Positions 37,024 to 46,407 of a stretch of 64,000 nt of DNA are shown here, one piece after another; the first letter of the stretch is position 1; each line of letters starts with the position of its first letter. The notes below the pieces were generated by a model that was not told the origin of the DNA, searched no databases, and worked only from the letters and a program-made list of their open reading frames with translations. The position numbers and the translations under genes are program-made. The DNA comes from Actinomycetes bacterium (GTDB taxonomy: Bacteria; Actinomycetota; Acidimicrobiia; IMCC26256; PALSA-610), in contig JANYBW010000030.1 in the NCBI GenBank assembly GCA_025360585.1, forward strand, positions 1 to 64,000, given 5' to 3'.

Positions 37024-37838
37024 GCAAGGTCCTGGTACTGGGCGCGGCTGGGTTCGTGGGTTCGGCGTTCGTCGAGGTCGCACGCGCTGCGGGAGACGAT
37101 GTCGTGGCCTCAGGGCGCTGCGTGAGCCCTGAGGTGTATGCGGTTACAGCGACACACGCCGAACTTGAATCTCTGTTCGCACGGCATCGAAACGCGCCCT
37201 TTGATCAAATCGTAATGTTGGTGCAACTCGGTCGCGACGATGCGCGTTGGATGGTCGAATGGGTTGACGGTCCGCGGTGGGTTGTCATGTCTTCTGCGCA
37301 GCTCAACAATACCGTGGCGAGTCCGAGCGCAGAGCTTGCTCGCGCCAACGAACTGATCGCGATCGAACGCGGGGCGGTTGTGTTGCGACCGACGATGATC
37401 TACGGCCGAGGTCGCGACCACAATCTTTCGCAGCTCACCCGCCGTGCCAAACAATTCGGAGTGTTACCCGCGATTGCTCGCGGCGCGACCATGGTCCAGC
37501 CGATCTATGTCGATGACGTCGTGGCGGCAATTCGGGCGGTCCGAGGATCCGAAGCCGGTGGCTGTTTTGAAATCGGCGGCGCCGAAGCCGTGACGACTGC
37601 CGAGTTGATAACAGACATCGGCGAGGTACTGGGCCGGCGCGTTCGACAAGCTTCCTTGCCGCGGCGGCTGGTCACGGCTGCCGCACAAGCCGCGCCAGCC
37701 ATAGGCCTGCGTCGCGATCAAATCTTGCGGCTCCTCGAAGATAAAACGGTTGACAACACTGCATTTTCGCGACAGTTTGCGTGGGCGCCAGTTGCGCACG
37801 CGGTGCGTTTGGAACAAGCAATCGCGGAGGCCGCATAA
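37020..37838 (+). CDS. Atypical NAD-dependent epimerase/dehydratase
   Basis: 272 residues with an N-terminal Rossmann motif VLGAAGFVGSAFVEVA and the SDR strand VVLRPTMIYGRG, so it belongs to the extended SDR superfamily. The usual catalytic YxxxK is not visible: the corresponding helix reads SPSAELARANELI. Activity may be lost or the mechanism different. It is coupled by ATGA to the glycosyltransferase before it and lies 3 bases before the next start. Confidence 0.75.
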   Translation: MSKVLVLGAAGFVGSAFVEVARAAGDDVVASGRCVSPEVYAVTATHAELESLFARHRNAPFDQIVMLVQLGRDDARWMVEWVDGPRWVVMSSAQLNNTVASPSAELARANELIAIERGAVVLRPTMIYGRGRDHNLSQLTRRAKQFGVLPAIARGATMVQPIYVDDVVAAIRAVRGSEAGGCFEIGGAEAVTTAELITDIGEVLGRRVRQASLPRRLVTAAAQAAPAIGLRRDQILRLLEDKTVDNTAFSRQFAWAPVAHAVRLEQAIAEAA

Positions 37839-37841
37839 GCC

Positions 37842-39158
37842 ATGCGGATCCTGACCTTCACGCTTGATCGGCCGTTGCCTGCAACCACCGGGCTGCACTT
37901 GCGCATGGCCGAGAACTTGCGGTTGGTCCAATCCTTTGCGTCCGAGACCCACTTGGCCTGGATCGCGACTGAGGAACGACCAGGCGCGGCCCATGAGGGT
38001 GCCGAAGTGCTCGTCGACTCCGTAGGTCTTGCGGATCTTGCGGATCTTGCGGACGTTGTGCATTGTTTGGGGAGTCGGCGACCGGATACGGCAATCACGG
38101 GTATAACTCGGTTCGCGGCCAAAGTCGCGCCCGTCATCGTGGGCGCGTTGGGCCGCGACACCACAATCACTCCGTACTCAATTCGTTACGACCATCTGCG
38201 TTCCGCCGCGATTCAATATGCCGTCTCGAATCGGATCGACGTTGTGATCATTCCGAACACAATTGTGCACTGGGCTCCTGGCTTCGTCGCGCAAGGGATG
38301 CGCGTGATTTGCGATGCGGCTGATGTTGTCTCCGACCTTGTTGATCGCCAGCGGCGTTCACATCCTCGTGGATTATTGGATGATTTGAGTTTGCGGGTGA
38401 ACATTGAGGCGTGTCGAGCACAGGAACGGCGGGGTTTCGCTGCGATCGATGAACTCTGGGTGACGTCTCTGGGCGAAGCTGAGTTGGTTGTGAAGAGCGG
38501 TCACGATGTTTCGACGGTGGTGGTTCCGAATTGCGTGAAGGAGCCAGAGCTGGAAGGTCCATTGGAACGATCATCGGAACTTCGAACCGCTCGCCAACGT
38601 CGGAGTATCGGGATGCTTGCGACGTACAGCTACGAACCAAACCTCGACGCGGCGCGCGAGTTGATCCATTGTGTCGCCCCCCTTCTGCGCGCCGCCTGCG
38701 ACGATCTCGCGGTGGTGATTGCCGGTGCCGGCCTCAGTGATGCCGATCGGAATCAGCTTGAGCAGGCTGGAGCCTCGGTACTTGGGCGCGTTGATTCAGT
38801 CGAGACCTTCTACAACGCGATCGACATCGCGGTCATCACGATTCGCGTTCGCGGTGGATTGCCGTTGAAGCTGGTGGAGGCGCTAGCGCGTTCGATTCCG
38901 GTTGTGTGCACTCCGGAACTGATCGCGGGGACACCGCTTCGGCCAGGTATTGATGTGCTGGTTGGCACGACGGCGCAAGCGTGCGCGGACGCAGTGCAAT
39001 CGTTGTTCGAAGACCGTCGCAGCGCGGAACTCCTTGGTCGGTGCGGGCGACGCGCGTACGACAGCTATTTCTCGCCTGCAGCCGCGCGCGCAAACGTTGC
39101 GGCCGCGAGTTTGTTGGGTCACGCTCGGCGCGCTTCGATTCAGGAGCGTGCGGCGTGA
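37842..39158 (+). CDS. Glycosyltransferase (GT-B, group 1)
   Basis: 438 residues. N-terminal RILTFTLDRPLPATTGLHLR, mid-protein FAAIDELWVTSLGEAELV, then the C-terminal domain with IGMLATYSYEPNLDAARELI and donor loop VRGGLPLKLVEALARSIPVV. This matches the family in which the donor motif is G-LPLKLVEAL. A direct repeat of LADLADLAD occurs at about residues 62-70 from repeated 'cttgcggat' codons. It overlaps the next gene's GTG start (GTGA). Confidence 0.84.
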   Translation: MRILTFTLDRPLPATTGLHLRMAENLRLVQSFASETHLAWIATEERPGAAHEGAEVLVDSVGLADLADLADVVHCLGSRRPDTAITGITRFAAKVAPVIVGALGRDTTITPYSIRYDHLRSAAIQYAVSNRIDVVIIPNTIVHWAPGFVAQGMRVICDAADVVSDLVDRQRRSHPRGLLDDLSLRVNIEACRAQERRGFAAIDELWVTSLGEAELVVKSGHDVSTVVVPNCVKEPELEGPLERSSELRTARQRRSIGMLATYSYEPNLDAARELIHCVAPLLRAACDDLAVVIAGAGLSDADRNQLEQAGASVLGRVDSVETFYNAIDIAVITIRVRGGLPLKLVEALARSIPVVCTPELIAGTPLRPGIDVLVGTTAQACADAVQSLFEDRRSAELLGRCGRRAYDSYFSPAAARANVAAASLLGHARRASIQERAA

Positions 39159-40342
39159 AACCGTTGCGAGTCGGGGTTGATGTGCGGTGCATCGCGGACG
39201 GCAGTGAGATTCGCGGCTTCGCTCGATACAGCACTGAACTGATTGCCGCGCTCGCTCGCCGTAACGACATCGAAATGACCGGTTTCAGTGACCAACCCGT
39301 TGCGGCGCTGCCCGAAGGCATGGAACTCGTGCGCTTCGATAGTGGTCGCGAAATCGCGTCCGAGCAATGGGTGTTGCCTCGGCTCGTGCGCCATTGGGGC
39401 ATCGACGTTCTGCTGGCTCCCGCGAATCGCGGCTTGCCCATGATCACCCATTGCCCGACGGTGTTGACGTTGCACGACGCAGTGGAGTGGGACGCGAATC
39501 TGGTGACGATGCCGCAGGGCCGCGACCGGCTCCGCTTCGCCTACTCCAACATTGCTTCGCTGTGGAACGCGACACTGGTATTGACCGTGTCGCAGCACTC
39601 AGCTCGTGAACTCCACGAAGTGCTGGCGATTCCCAACGACCGGATTCGGGTTGTTCTCGAAGCCGCGAGCGAACGGTTTCATGCTGACGAGTCCGCCGAA
39701 GTCGACGACGATTGGGATACCTCGATCGCGGCCGAGTTCAGTGTCACGCGCAATACCGCTCTGTACGTCGGCGGGTACGACGCTAAGAAATCGATTGACG
39801 TTTTGCTGAACGGTTTCGCGCTTGCTGCAGCTAATACTCCCGGGTGCAAATTGGTATTGGTGGGCTCTCATCCTCCCGCGAAGGACATCGCAGAGTTCGC
39901 TTCGAAGCATGGTCTTGCGGACCGCATTCACTGCGTTGGGTATGTCGACGATGAGCTGTTGCCGTCGTTGTATCGCCGAGCCGGATGCTTTGTGACCGCC
40001 GCGGCCGCTGAAGGTTTTGGGCTGCCCGCAATGGAAGCGATGGCGAGTGGCCTGCCAGTTGTCGCTCCGAATGCAGGAGCGACTCCCGAAGTGGTCGGCG
40101 CCGGAGGGTTGCTGTTTCGAGCGGGCAGCGCCGCTGAGCTGGGTGCGGCAATTCAAGCGATGTTTATTGGCGATTCCGAACACTGGCGTGTAGCAGCACG
40201 GGCCCAGGCCGCGCGCTTTTCGTGGGATACAACCGCGTCACAGACGGTCGCAGTGTTGCGCGAAGCCGCCGCAACTTCGGGGTGGACCCGCGCGCGACGT
40301 GCGAGTGCGATCGTGCGCCACAGTGGGCGGTGGGTTGCGTGA
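39155..40342 (+). CDS. Group 1 (GT4) glycosyltransferase, mannosyltransferase-like
   Basis: 395 residues from GTG 39155. It has RVGVDVRCIADGSEIRGFAR, TVLTLHDAVEWD, VLTVSQHSARELHEV, LYVGGYDAKKSIDVLLNGF and EGFGLPAMEAMASGLPVVA, the classic WbaZ/MtfB-type GT4 layout. The upstream-open ORF lies inside the preceding gene, so the overlapping GTG is chosen. Its stop overlaps the polymerase start. Confidence 0.87.
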   Translation: MKPLRVGVDVRCIADGSEIRGFARYSTELIAALARRNDIEMTGFSDQPVAALPEGMELVRFDSGREIASEQWVLPRLVRHWGIDVLLAPANRGLPMITHCPTVLTLHDAVEWDANLVTMPQGRDRLRFAYSNIASLWNATLVLTVSQHSARELHEVLAIPNDRIRVVLEAASERFHADESAEVDDDWDTSIAAEFSVTRNTALYVGGYDAKKSIDVLLNGFALAAANTPGCKLVLVGSHPPAKDIAEFASKHGLADRIHCVGYVDDELLPSLYRRAGCFVTAAAAEGFGLPAMEAMASGLPVVAPNAGATPEVVGAGGLLFRAGSAAELGAAIQAMFIGDSEHWRVAARAQAARFSWDTTASQTVAVLREAAATSGWTRARRASAIVRHSGRWVA

Positions 40343-41790
40343 GCACTACTGCATTCCGGCTGAAACCTCAGATTCCACGCGCGGTCTCTCTTGGTTCGTT
40401 GATGTTCGCGATCTTCATTGGTGCGTACTACGTCAATCATCAATCCGAAGATCTGCTCAATCTCTCGCTGCTTGGCCTCTTCACGACATCATTGATGGTG
40501 ATGGGCATCCGTCGTTTGGTTGGCCGGCGCATGTCAGTGTCGGTGGTGTTCGCGTTTATGTGGGTCGGTTACTTCTCGGTTCGCATGTGCGTCATCCAAT
40601 TGCGTCCGCACGACGACAACTTGTATCCACTGTTACGCAATGCTCCGCGTGCTGAACTCATCTGGACGTGGATCGCGATTATTGGGTCGCTCGCGATGTT
40701 CATGACCGGTGTTGCGTTCAGCCGTCCATGGCGCGCGTCCCGGCTTGTGATTCCCCGCATAAGCGATCGGCTGATCTTTTCCTACGGCACCGGAGCGCTC
40801 GCCGTCCGCATGGTCGTTGGGTTGGGCCATATCCATTCGGGCCTAGCGGAACACGTTTCGGATTCGTATCTTGTGATGTTGTGCGCAATGTCGGCGCGAT
40901 CGATTCAAGATCCGCGCCTCGCGCGCCGCGCCAAAACAATGTTGGCATTCGCGGCCCTTGCGGGGTACCTCTCAGGCTTCAAAGAACAAGCAGTCATTCC
41001 GTTTCTGTGCTACTTCGTGGGGACGGTCGCGGGCGGTCGCAAGGTGCGTCCCAAGAGCGCGTTCATTGCAGTGATGGTGGGCATCACGGTGTTCGTATCG
41101 ATTCAGGGTGCGCGAGTCGCGGGAGATCTTGGCGACCCTTCGTTTCCGCCACCGGATCCAATCACGGTGCTCACCAAGTACAACTTGGAAAGTGGCTTGC
41201 GCCAAAAGACTGATCGCAGTGTGAGCGACGCGTTGATCGATACCGGACGCGCGCTCTCTCGGCGATTCGGTGGAGCCGATGCGTTAGTGCTCCTGCATCG
41301 TAAAGCCGGGATCCGCGAGCCATTTCAGAAAGGCAAGACCATTTGGCAATGCGCGATTTCGATTTTGCCAGGTATCGCATCGTTTATCCATCTCGATTTT
41401 CCGTTGCTGAGCCTCGGGCATTGGTTCTCGGACCATTACGTCACGGAGCGACCAGGCGAGGATCCGTCGTCACAGGCCATCACGATGCCCGGTGACCTGT
41501 ATTTGAACTACGGCACGATAGGTCTCATCCTCGGGATGCTGCTCCTCGGGCTCATGTACGGCGCGATCGATCGCATGTTTCCTCCGAATACGCCGCTGAT
41601 GGCTGGTTTCGCGTTCTACGTCTGTTATCCGCTCATCGGGCTTGAACGGAACCTTGCCTATCCATTGGTGGGTACGGCGATTCGAGTGGGAGTCATCTTG
41701 TTCTTCTTGGGCCGCATGAAACGCATGAGTGCAATGCCCAAGAATCCGCTGAGTAAGGGATCAAGAATCCCCCGTTTGGTGCAGGTGTAA
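40339..41790 (+). CDS. O-antigen polymerase-like (Wzy) membrane protein
   Basis: 483 residues from GTG 40339 with roughly 10-12 membrane helices. A large soluble loop (about residues 250-365) lies between the middle and late helices, followed by YLNYGTIGLILGMLLLGLMYG. Membrane topology and operon context (initiating transferase, glycosyltransferases, flippase, co-polymerase) support a Wzy-type polymerase that joins repeat units on undecaprenyl diphosphate outside the membrane. Sequence conservation in this class is low, so the name rests mainly on topology and place. Confidence 0.72.
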   Translation: MSTTAFRLKPQIPRAVSLGSLMFAIFIGAYYVNHQSEDLLNLSLLGLFTTSLMVMGIRRLVGRRMSVSVVFAFMWVGYFSVRMCVIQLRPHDDNLYPLLRNAPRAELIWTWIAIIGSLAMFMTGVAFSRPWRASRLVIPRISDRLIFSYGTGALAVRMVVGLGHIHSGLAEHVSDSYLVMLCAMSARSIQDPRLARRAKTMLAFAALAGYLSGFKEQAVIPFLCYFVGTVAGGRKVRPKSAFIAVMVGITVFVSIQGARVAGDLGDPSFPPPDPITVLTKYNLESGLRQKTDRSVSDALIDTGRALSRRFGGADALVLLHRKAGIREPFQKGKTIWQCAISILPGIASFIHLDFPLLSLGHWFSDHYVTERPGEDPSSQAITMPGDLYLNYGTIGLILGMLLLGLMYGAIDRMFPPNTPLMAGFAFYVCYPLIGLERNLAYPLVGTAIRVGVILFFLGRMKRMSAMPKNPLSKGSRIPRLVQV

Positions 41791-41961
41791 CGCGATGTTG
41801 TGGCCGATAGGAACTGACTCACGATCAAGGAACTTGGGAGTCCGCATTGAGCCCGCAAAGGGCAACCGAAACATCGGTCGTGCAAGAACGCGGAGGGCAT
41901 GGATTGCCGTCGATTCAAGCACGGGTTCCGCAGCCGCTACGGAAGGCGCGAGGCGAGGGTG

Positions 41962-43698
41962 ATGACTTCATCAGTAGTTGACGATCTCGAAGTAAGAACG
42001 TACGGCGACGCGATCCGGCGCCGATGGTGGGTTGTGATTGTGGCCGTCGTCTTGGTGACGATGGTCTCATCGTCGATGGACGCGCGTAAACCCAAGGTCT
42101 ATGAATCCTCGACCGAGGTTCTCATTGTTGAGGCCCAAGCCGACTGGATTTTTGGTATCACTGGTGTACGCGCCGTGAGCCCAGAACGGGCCATCGATAC
42201 TCAGATCAAACTGGTGCACTCCGAACCGGTGTACGCCGCGGCGGCGAAGAAGCTCGGTAAGAAGATGGCGCTCCTCGGTGCCTACTGGGGCAGCGGCACC
42301 GGCAACGCCGACGTCATGACTGTCACCGCGCAAAGCACAGATCCTGAAGTCGCGCGTGCCGGTGCAACCGAAATTGCTCGCCAGTACATCTTGATTCGTC
42401 AAGGCCTAGCAACGTCGACACAAAAGGGCATCTCCGACCACATGGCGCAACAGGTCGGTCGGTTGCGTCAGCAGCTCAACAAGGTCAACCTCAAGATTGT
42501 CTCGCGCAAAAACAAGGTGCTGTCGAAACTCACCGTTACCTCGCAAGGCAATGCAGCGGAAGTTGCGCTGGCGGATCGAACCACCGCGACCTCACTGACC
42601 GACGACCAGCCGTTCCAGCAGATGCTCGCCGATCGAGAAAGTCTGTTGTCGTTGCTGGTGGAGTTTGAACAGCGAGCTGAACAAATTCGTATCGATGCAT
42701 CGGTCCGCTCCGGTGGGCCGATTGTGGTTTCGAAAGCTTGGCTGCCGACCGCGCCGATCGGCCCGGGCCGTATGCGTCGGTTGATGACTTCAGGATTCAT
42801 TGGCTTGGCGCTCGGCATGGCGGCGGCGCTCGTTTCGGGGTTGCGGGATCCGCGGGTTCGCGTGCCTGGCGATCTTCGCCTCGCGGGTGCCCCGGCGCCA
42901 CTGGCTTGGATTCCCGATTGGACGATTCCGAGGCGTGCGCTGTTTCGGCGCAAGGCGCGGCTCAAAGCTCGTGCGCGCACCGTGGCTTCGACCGTTCGCA
43001 CGCTCGCGTCGTGCTTGTTGCATGATCAGCGGCCGTTTGTGATTGGCGTGACTGGCCTGATCGGTGGCGAAGGAACTTCGTCGGTGACGGCTGGGCTGGC
43101 GCGGGCCTACGCGCAGGCTGGTCGATCGGTCGTTGTGGTGGATACGCACATTCCCACGCGCAAGCAATCGGATCTCTTTGCGGCGCCGTTTATTCCTGGC
43201 CTACGAGAAACCCTTGTGGGTATTGCCGAAATCGATGATGCGATCCATGAAACGAATACCGAAGGTGTGTGGCTGATGCCCGCAGGTGCGGCCGACGATG
43301 CATGGGATCTCGTAGCGTCGCCGCGCTCGGTGCAAGTGATCGACGCATTGGCGCAGCGTTTCGATGTTGTGCTCTTTGATCTTCCTCCGGTCCTGCAATC
43401 GGCCGCGGCCGCCACGGTCGCAAGGCACCTCAATATGGCAGTCATGGTTGCCGCGCGGGGCTGGACGAAACGAGCCGATCTCAAAGAGGCGCTGAATGTT
43501 CTTGCTGCACCGGAACTGATCACGGTGCTGAACAGTGCACCACGCCCAGGTATCTCGCTGAAGGGCTTCAACTTCGAGTCGCCGTTCAAGGGTCGCGGTG
43601 CGAAGCGCTCCAAGGTCGTGCCGCTGATCGGCGCCGGGGCGCAACGCGGGATTGTAGGCATGACCGTCGGCGCGGCCATTCAGGACAACGTGGCGTGA
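41962..43698 (+). CDS. Wzz/Wzc-like co-polymerase with degenerate ATPase site
   Basis: 578 residues from ATG 41962 (GAGGG upstream). Residues 20-40 and about 275-295 are membrane segments flanking an extracytoplasmic Wzz-type region with a helical middle. The C-terminal half resembles bacterial tyrosine-kinase ATPases, but Walker A reads GLIGGEGTSS (365-374), with Thr in place of the invariant Lys. Walker A' is VVVVDTHIP in place of a D-x-D/R motif. Walker B VVLFDLPPV is kept. There is no C-terminal tyrosine cluster. It probably sets polysaccharide chain length without kinase activity. A 171-base gap follows wzy, so it may have its own promoter. Its stop overlaps the flippase start. Confidence 0.8.
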   Translation: MTSSVVDDLEVRTYGDAIRRRWWVVIVAVVLVTMVSSSMDARKPKVYESSTEVLIVEAQADWIFGITGVRAVSPERAIDTQIKLVHSEPVYAAAAKKLGKKMALLGAYWGSGTGNADVMTVTAQSTDPEVARAGATEIARQYILIRQGLATSTQKGISDHMAQQVGRLRQQLNKVNLKIVSRKNKVLSKLTVTSQGNAAEVALADRTTATSLTDDQPFQQMLADRESLLSLLVEFEQRAEQIRIDASVRSGGPIVVSKAWLPTAPIGPGRMRRLMTSGFIGLALGMAAALVSGLRDPRVRVPGDLRLAGAPAPLAWIPDWTIPRRALFRRKARLKARARTVASTVRTLASCLLHDQRPFVIGVTGLIGGEGTSSVTAGLARAYAQAGRSVVVVDTHIPTRKQSDLFAAPFIPGLRETLVGIAEIDDAIHETNTEGVWLMPAGAADDAWDLVASPRSVQVIDALAQRFDVVLFDLPPVLQSAAAATVARHLNMAVMVAARGWTKRADLKEALNVLAAPELITVLNSAPRPGISLKGFNFESPFKGRGAKRSKVVPLIGAGAQRGIVGMTVGAAIQDNVA

Positions 43699-46403
43699 AC
43701 GCGTCGACCGCGGCCGACCCGGTCGGTTTGGGTGCACGAACCGCGCGCGGCGCGGCGATACTGGCCGCGCGTCAAGCATTTGGGCTTGTCGCGAGCGCAG
43801 TCGCGTCGATCGCGCTCGCACGTCTGTTGCACGCTCACGATTTCGGTGAATTCGCGGTGATCAACGCCGTGGTATTTCTGCCCGCATCGCTCTTCGGTGA
43901 TTTCGGAATCGGCATCACGTTGGTGCGCCCGTTTGAGGAACCGAGTGTGCAGGAGTGGACTGCCGCGGGCGACCTAACCACGCGTGCAGTGCAAGTGTGC
44001 GCCACGCTGGTTGCACTCGCCGCGGCTGGCGCGACCGCACTTGGATATGCACGGATTGCGATGCTCATCGTTTTGTGTGGTCTGGGCTTGACGGCGCGGC
44101 TGAGCCGCTCGTTGCCCTCGGCTCGCCTCCAACGTCGTGGTGAGTTTGGTCAGATCGCAATCGCGGAAACCATCGAAAACATTGGCTACGTGACCGTTGT
44201 TGTGGCGCTTGCCGCGGCGGGAACTGGCGCGCTGGCCCTAGCCGGTGCAGTGGCGGTGAAGGAATGCGCAGCGGCATTGTGGCTGCAATTACGCGCACCA
44301 CAACGGCAACGGCAACAGGAACCTCAAGCGGTACGGAAGCTTTTACGGTTGGGAATTCCTCCGCAACTCGGCGGCGCGCTCATCGCGCTCACGGATCTCT
44401 TTCAGCCGATCGCAATCGGCGCACTGCTCGGTGTCTCCTCGCTCGGATACGTGAGCTGGGCCTACAGCACTGCGCTCACGCCGATGTTGCTGGTCTCGGC
44501 ACTCGACCGCGTGCTGCTGCCCGCGCTCTCGAAGATCCAACACGATCCGCAACGTTCAGCGTTATGGGTTGAGCGGGCAATTCGTTTGAATTGCGCCGCG
44601 GTTGTGCCGATGGTCGTTGTGCTTGCCGCCGCACGCCGCGATCTGGTGTTGGTATTGTTCGGTCGTCAGTGGCTACCCGCGGCTGGGTTCTTCGTTGCGT
44701 TCGCGCCGGCGATCGTCGCGACCGCGTTGAGCGCTCCGATCTTGCATGCCTTTAACGCGGTTGGCAAAACCAAGGTCGGTATGTATTTGTCGATTCGGTG
44801 GTTCGCGTTGACCTGGACGATCGGGCTGGCTGCTACCGCGATCGGCGGGCGTGTCGGTTTTGGTTGGTTCTACGCGGTCGTGCAACTCGGATACGCGCCG
44901 TTGTGGTGGAAAGCGTCTCGGGAGCTGGGCGTTCGGGTGCTACGAACGAGCGCTCCTTTTGTGGCGGGCGCGGTGGTTGCGGTTGGAGCTGCCACTGGCT
45001 TCGACTCGTTGGTGTCGCGACCTCCGGGGATGCAGTCGCTCGCGGCACACGTGGGTATCGCGCTCACTGCGCTCGTGGGTGTGGTCGCGCTGTGGAATCG
45101 GGATGTGCTCCACGATATTCAGGTCGTGCTGTCGTCGGTTTCAAACCGCACTGCACAGGCACAAGCGCGCTACGGAGCGGCCGATCAACCGCCGGCAAAC
45201 GCTGGTGCAATCGCTGGTGCAATCGCTGGGGCAAACGCCGGTCCAATCGCGGGTCCAATCGCGGGTCCGTTCGCGGGTCCATTCGCGGGCGACGATCGGC
45301 GGCTGGGGTATCACAAGGCTCTCGATGGGTTGCGCGCGTTTGCGGTCGTCGCGGTGCTGATCTATCACTTGCACCTGCCCCATACGGGCGGTGGATTTCT
45401 CGGGGTGGATATCTTCTTTGCGCTCTCGGGATTTTTGATCACGTCGCTGTTGATTGAAGAACAGCTCATTCATGGCGCGGTGTCCCTACGGAAGTTTTAC
45501 GCAAGGCGCGCCTATCGGCTCGCGCCCGCACTTCTTGGTTTGCTGGTGTTCGCGCTGGTCGTTGCGCGCTTCGGCGATGCCAAACTCACAGAGTCAACCT
45601 GGTTCGGATTGCCTTTCGCGCTCACGTACACCACGAACTGGGCAGCCACAATCACGGGTCGTTCGCTCGGCCTATTTCAGCACACGTGGTCGCTCGCAAT
45701 TGAAGAACAATTCTACATGTTGTGGCCACCACTGTTGGTGTGGTGGATGCTTCGCAAGCAGTCGGCGCGCACGATCATGACGAAGCTCGGCGTCGCGATC
45801 GGCGCTGGTGCTACGTGGACGGCCTGGCTTTGGCACCAAAACCCTAGTATTGATAGGGTTTATTACCCACTCGATACTCGCGCTTCGGAGTTGTTGATTG
45901 GCGCATTTGGCGCCGTCGCGTGGATGTACTCCTCGAAACGATTGCCGCGGTTCTGCAAATGGATCGCGCCGGCTGGTTTGGGTTGCGTTGCTGTGGCGAT
46001 GGCGTTCGCGGTCACCGGCGATGGTTGGCTCTACCCGTACGGCTTGACTCTCGTCGCGGTGCTCAGTACGGCGGCCGTGATTGCGATTGTCGCGTTCCCG
46101 GATACTCGGTTCAATCGGCTGCTGAGCGCCGCGCCGCTGCGGCACTTGGGAAAAATTTCTTACGGTCTCTACGTCTGGCACTTTCCGGTGTACGAACTCG
46201 CCCAGTTGCGCGGCGTGAAACTTCCGGTGCGGTATCTGGTGCCAATGGAGTTGGCCGGTTCGTACCTGCTTGCCGTTGCGTCCTATCGGTGGATTGAGCA
46301 ACCGTTCCTGCGCCGCAAAGCGCGATTGGCTGCGAGCCAACCTGCCATTGGTGAAGGCGAATCGGCTGCCGTGCCAGCGCTCGATATCACTCGCGCCGCG
46401 TAG
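43695..46403 (+). CDS. Fusion of polysaccharide flippase (Wzx-like) and acyltransferase-3 domain
   Basis: 902 residues from GTG 43695. Residues 15-485 are a MOP-superfamily flippase with 12-14 membrane segments and the N-terminal ILAARQAFGLVASAVASIALA plus FGEFAVINAV. Residues 503-531 are seven copies of the tetrapeptide AG[AP][INF]. Residues 540-880 are an acyltransferase-3 (OafA/YrhL) domain: YHKALDGLRAFAVVAVLIYHLH with the catalytic-type His, GVDIFFALSGFLIT, FYARRAYRLAPAL, and SYGLYVWHFPVYEL. The flippase would export lipid-linked repeats, and the acyltransferase would O-acylate them as they emerge. Both halves look full length, so it is a genuine fusion, with no frameshift needed. Confidence 0.85.
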   Translation: MNASTAADPVGLGARTARGAAILAARQAFGLVASAVASIALARLLHAHDFGEFAVINAVVFLPASLFGDFGIGITLVRPFEEPSVQEWTAAGDLTTRAVQVCATLVALAAAGATALGYARIAMLIVLCGLGLTARLSRSLPSARLQRRGEFGQIAIAETIENIGYVTVVVALAAAGTGALALAGAVAVKECAAALWLQLRAPQRQRQQEPQAVRKLLRLGIPPQLGGALIALTDLFQPIAIGALLGVSSLGYVSWAYSTALTPMLLVSALDRVLLPALSKIQHDPQRSALWVERAIRLNCAAVVPMVVVLAAARRDLVLVLFGRQWLPAAGFFVAFAPAIVATALSAPILHAFNAVGKTKVGMYLSIRWFALTWTIGLAATAIGGRVGFGWFYAVVQLGYAPLWWKASRELGVRVLRTSAPFVAGAVVAVGAATGFDSLVSRPPGMQSLAAHVGIALTALVGVVALWNRDVLHDIQVVLSSVSNRTAQAQARYGAADQPPANAGAIAGAIAGANAGPIAGPIAGPFAGPFAGDDRRLGYHKALDGLRAFAVVAVLIYHLHLPHTGGGFLGVDIFFALSGFLITSLLIEEQLIHGAVSLRKFYARRAYRLAPALLGLLVFALVVARFGDAKLTESTWFGLPFALTYTTNWAATITGRSLGLFQHTWSLAIEEQFYMLWPPLLVWWMLRKQSARTIMTKLGVAIGAGATWTAWLWHQNPSIDRVYYPLDTRASELLIGAFGAVAWMYSSKRLPRFCKWIAPAGLGCVAVAMAFAVTGDGWLYPYGLTLVAVLSTAAVIAIVAFPDTRFNRLLSAAPLRHLGKISYGLYVWHFPVYELAQLRGVKLPVRYLVPMELAGSYLLAVASYRWIEQPFLRRKARLAASQPAIGEGESAAVPALDITRAA
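45201..45290 (+). repeat. In-frame 12-bp tandem repeat encoding the AGPI/AGAI linker
   Basis: Seven consecutive 12-base units (gctggtgcaatc to gcgggtccattc) plus a half unit, lying inside the flippase-acyltransferase gene. Copy-number change keeps the frame and would only alter linker length. Neighbouring units are identical or differ by one or a few bases, which suggests slippage or local duplication. Confidence 0.85.
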
Positions 46404-46407
46404 GTGC

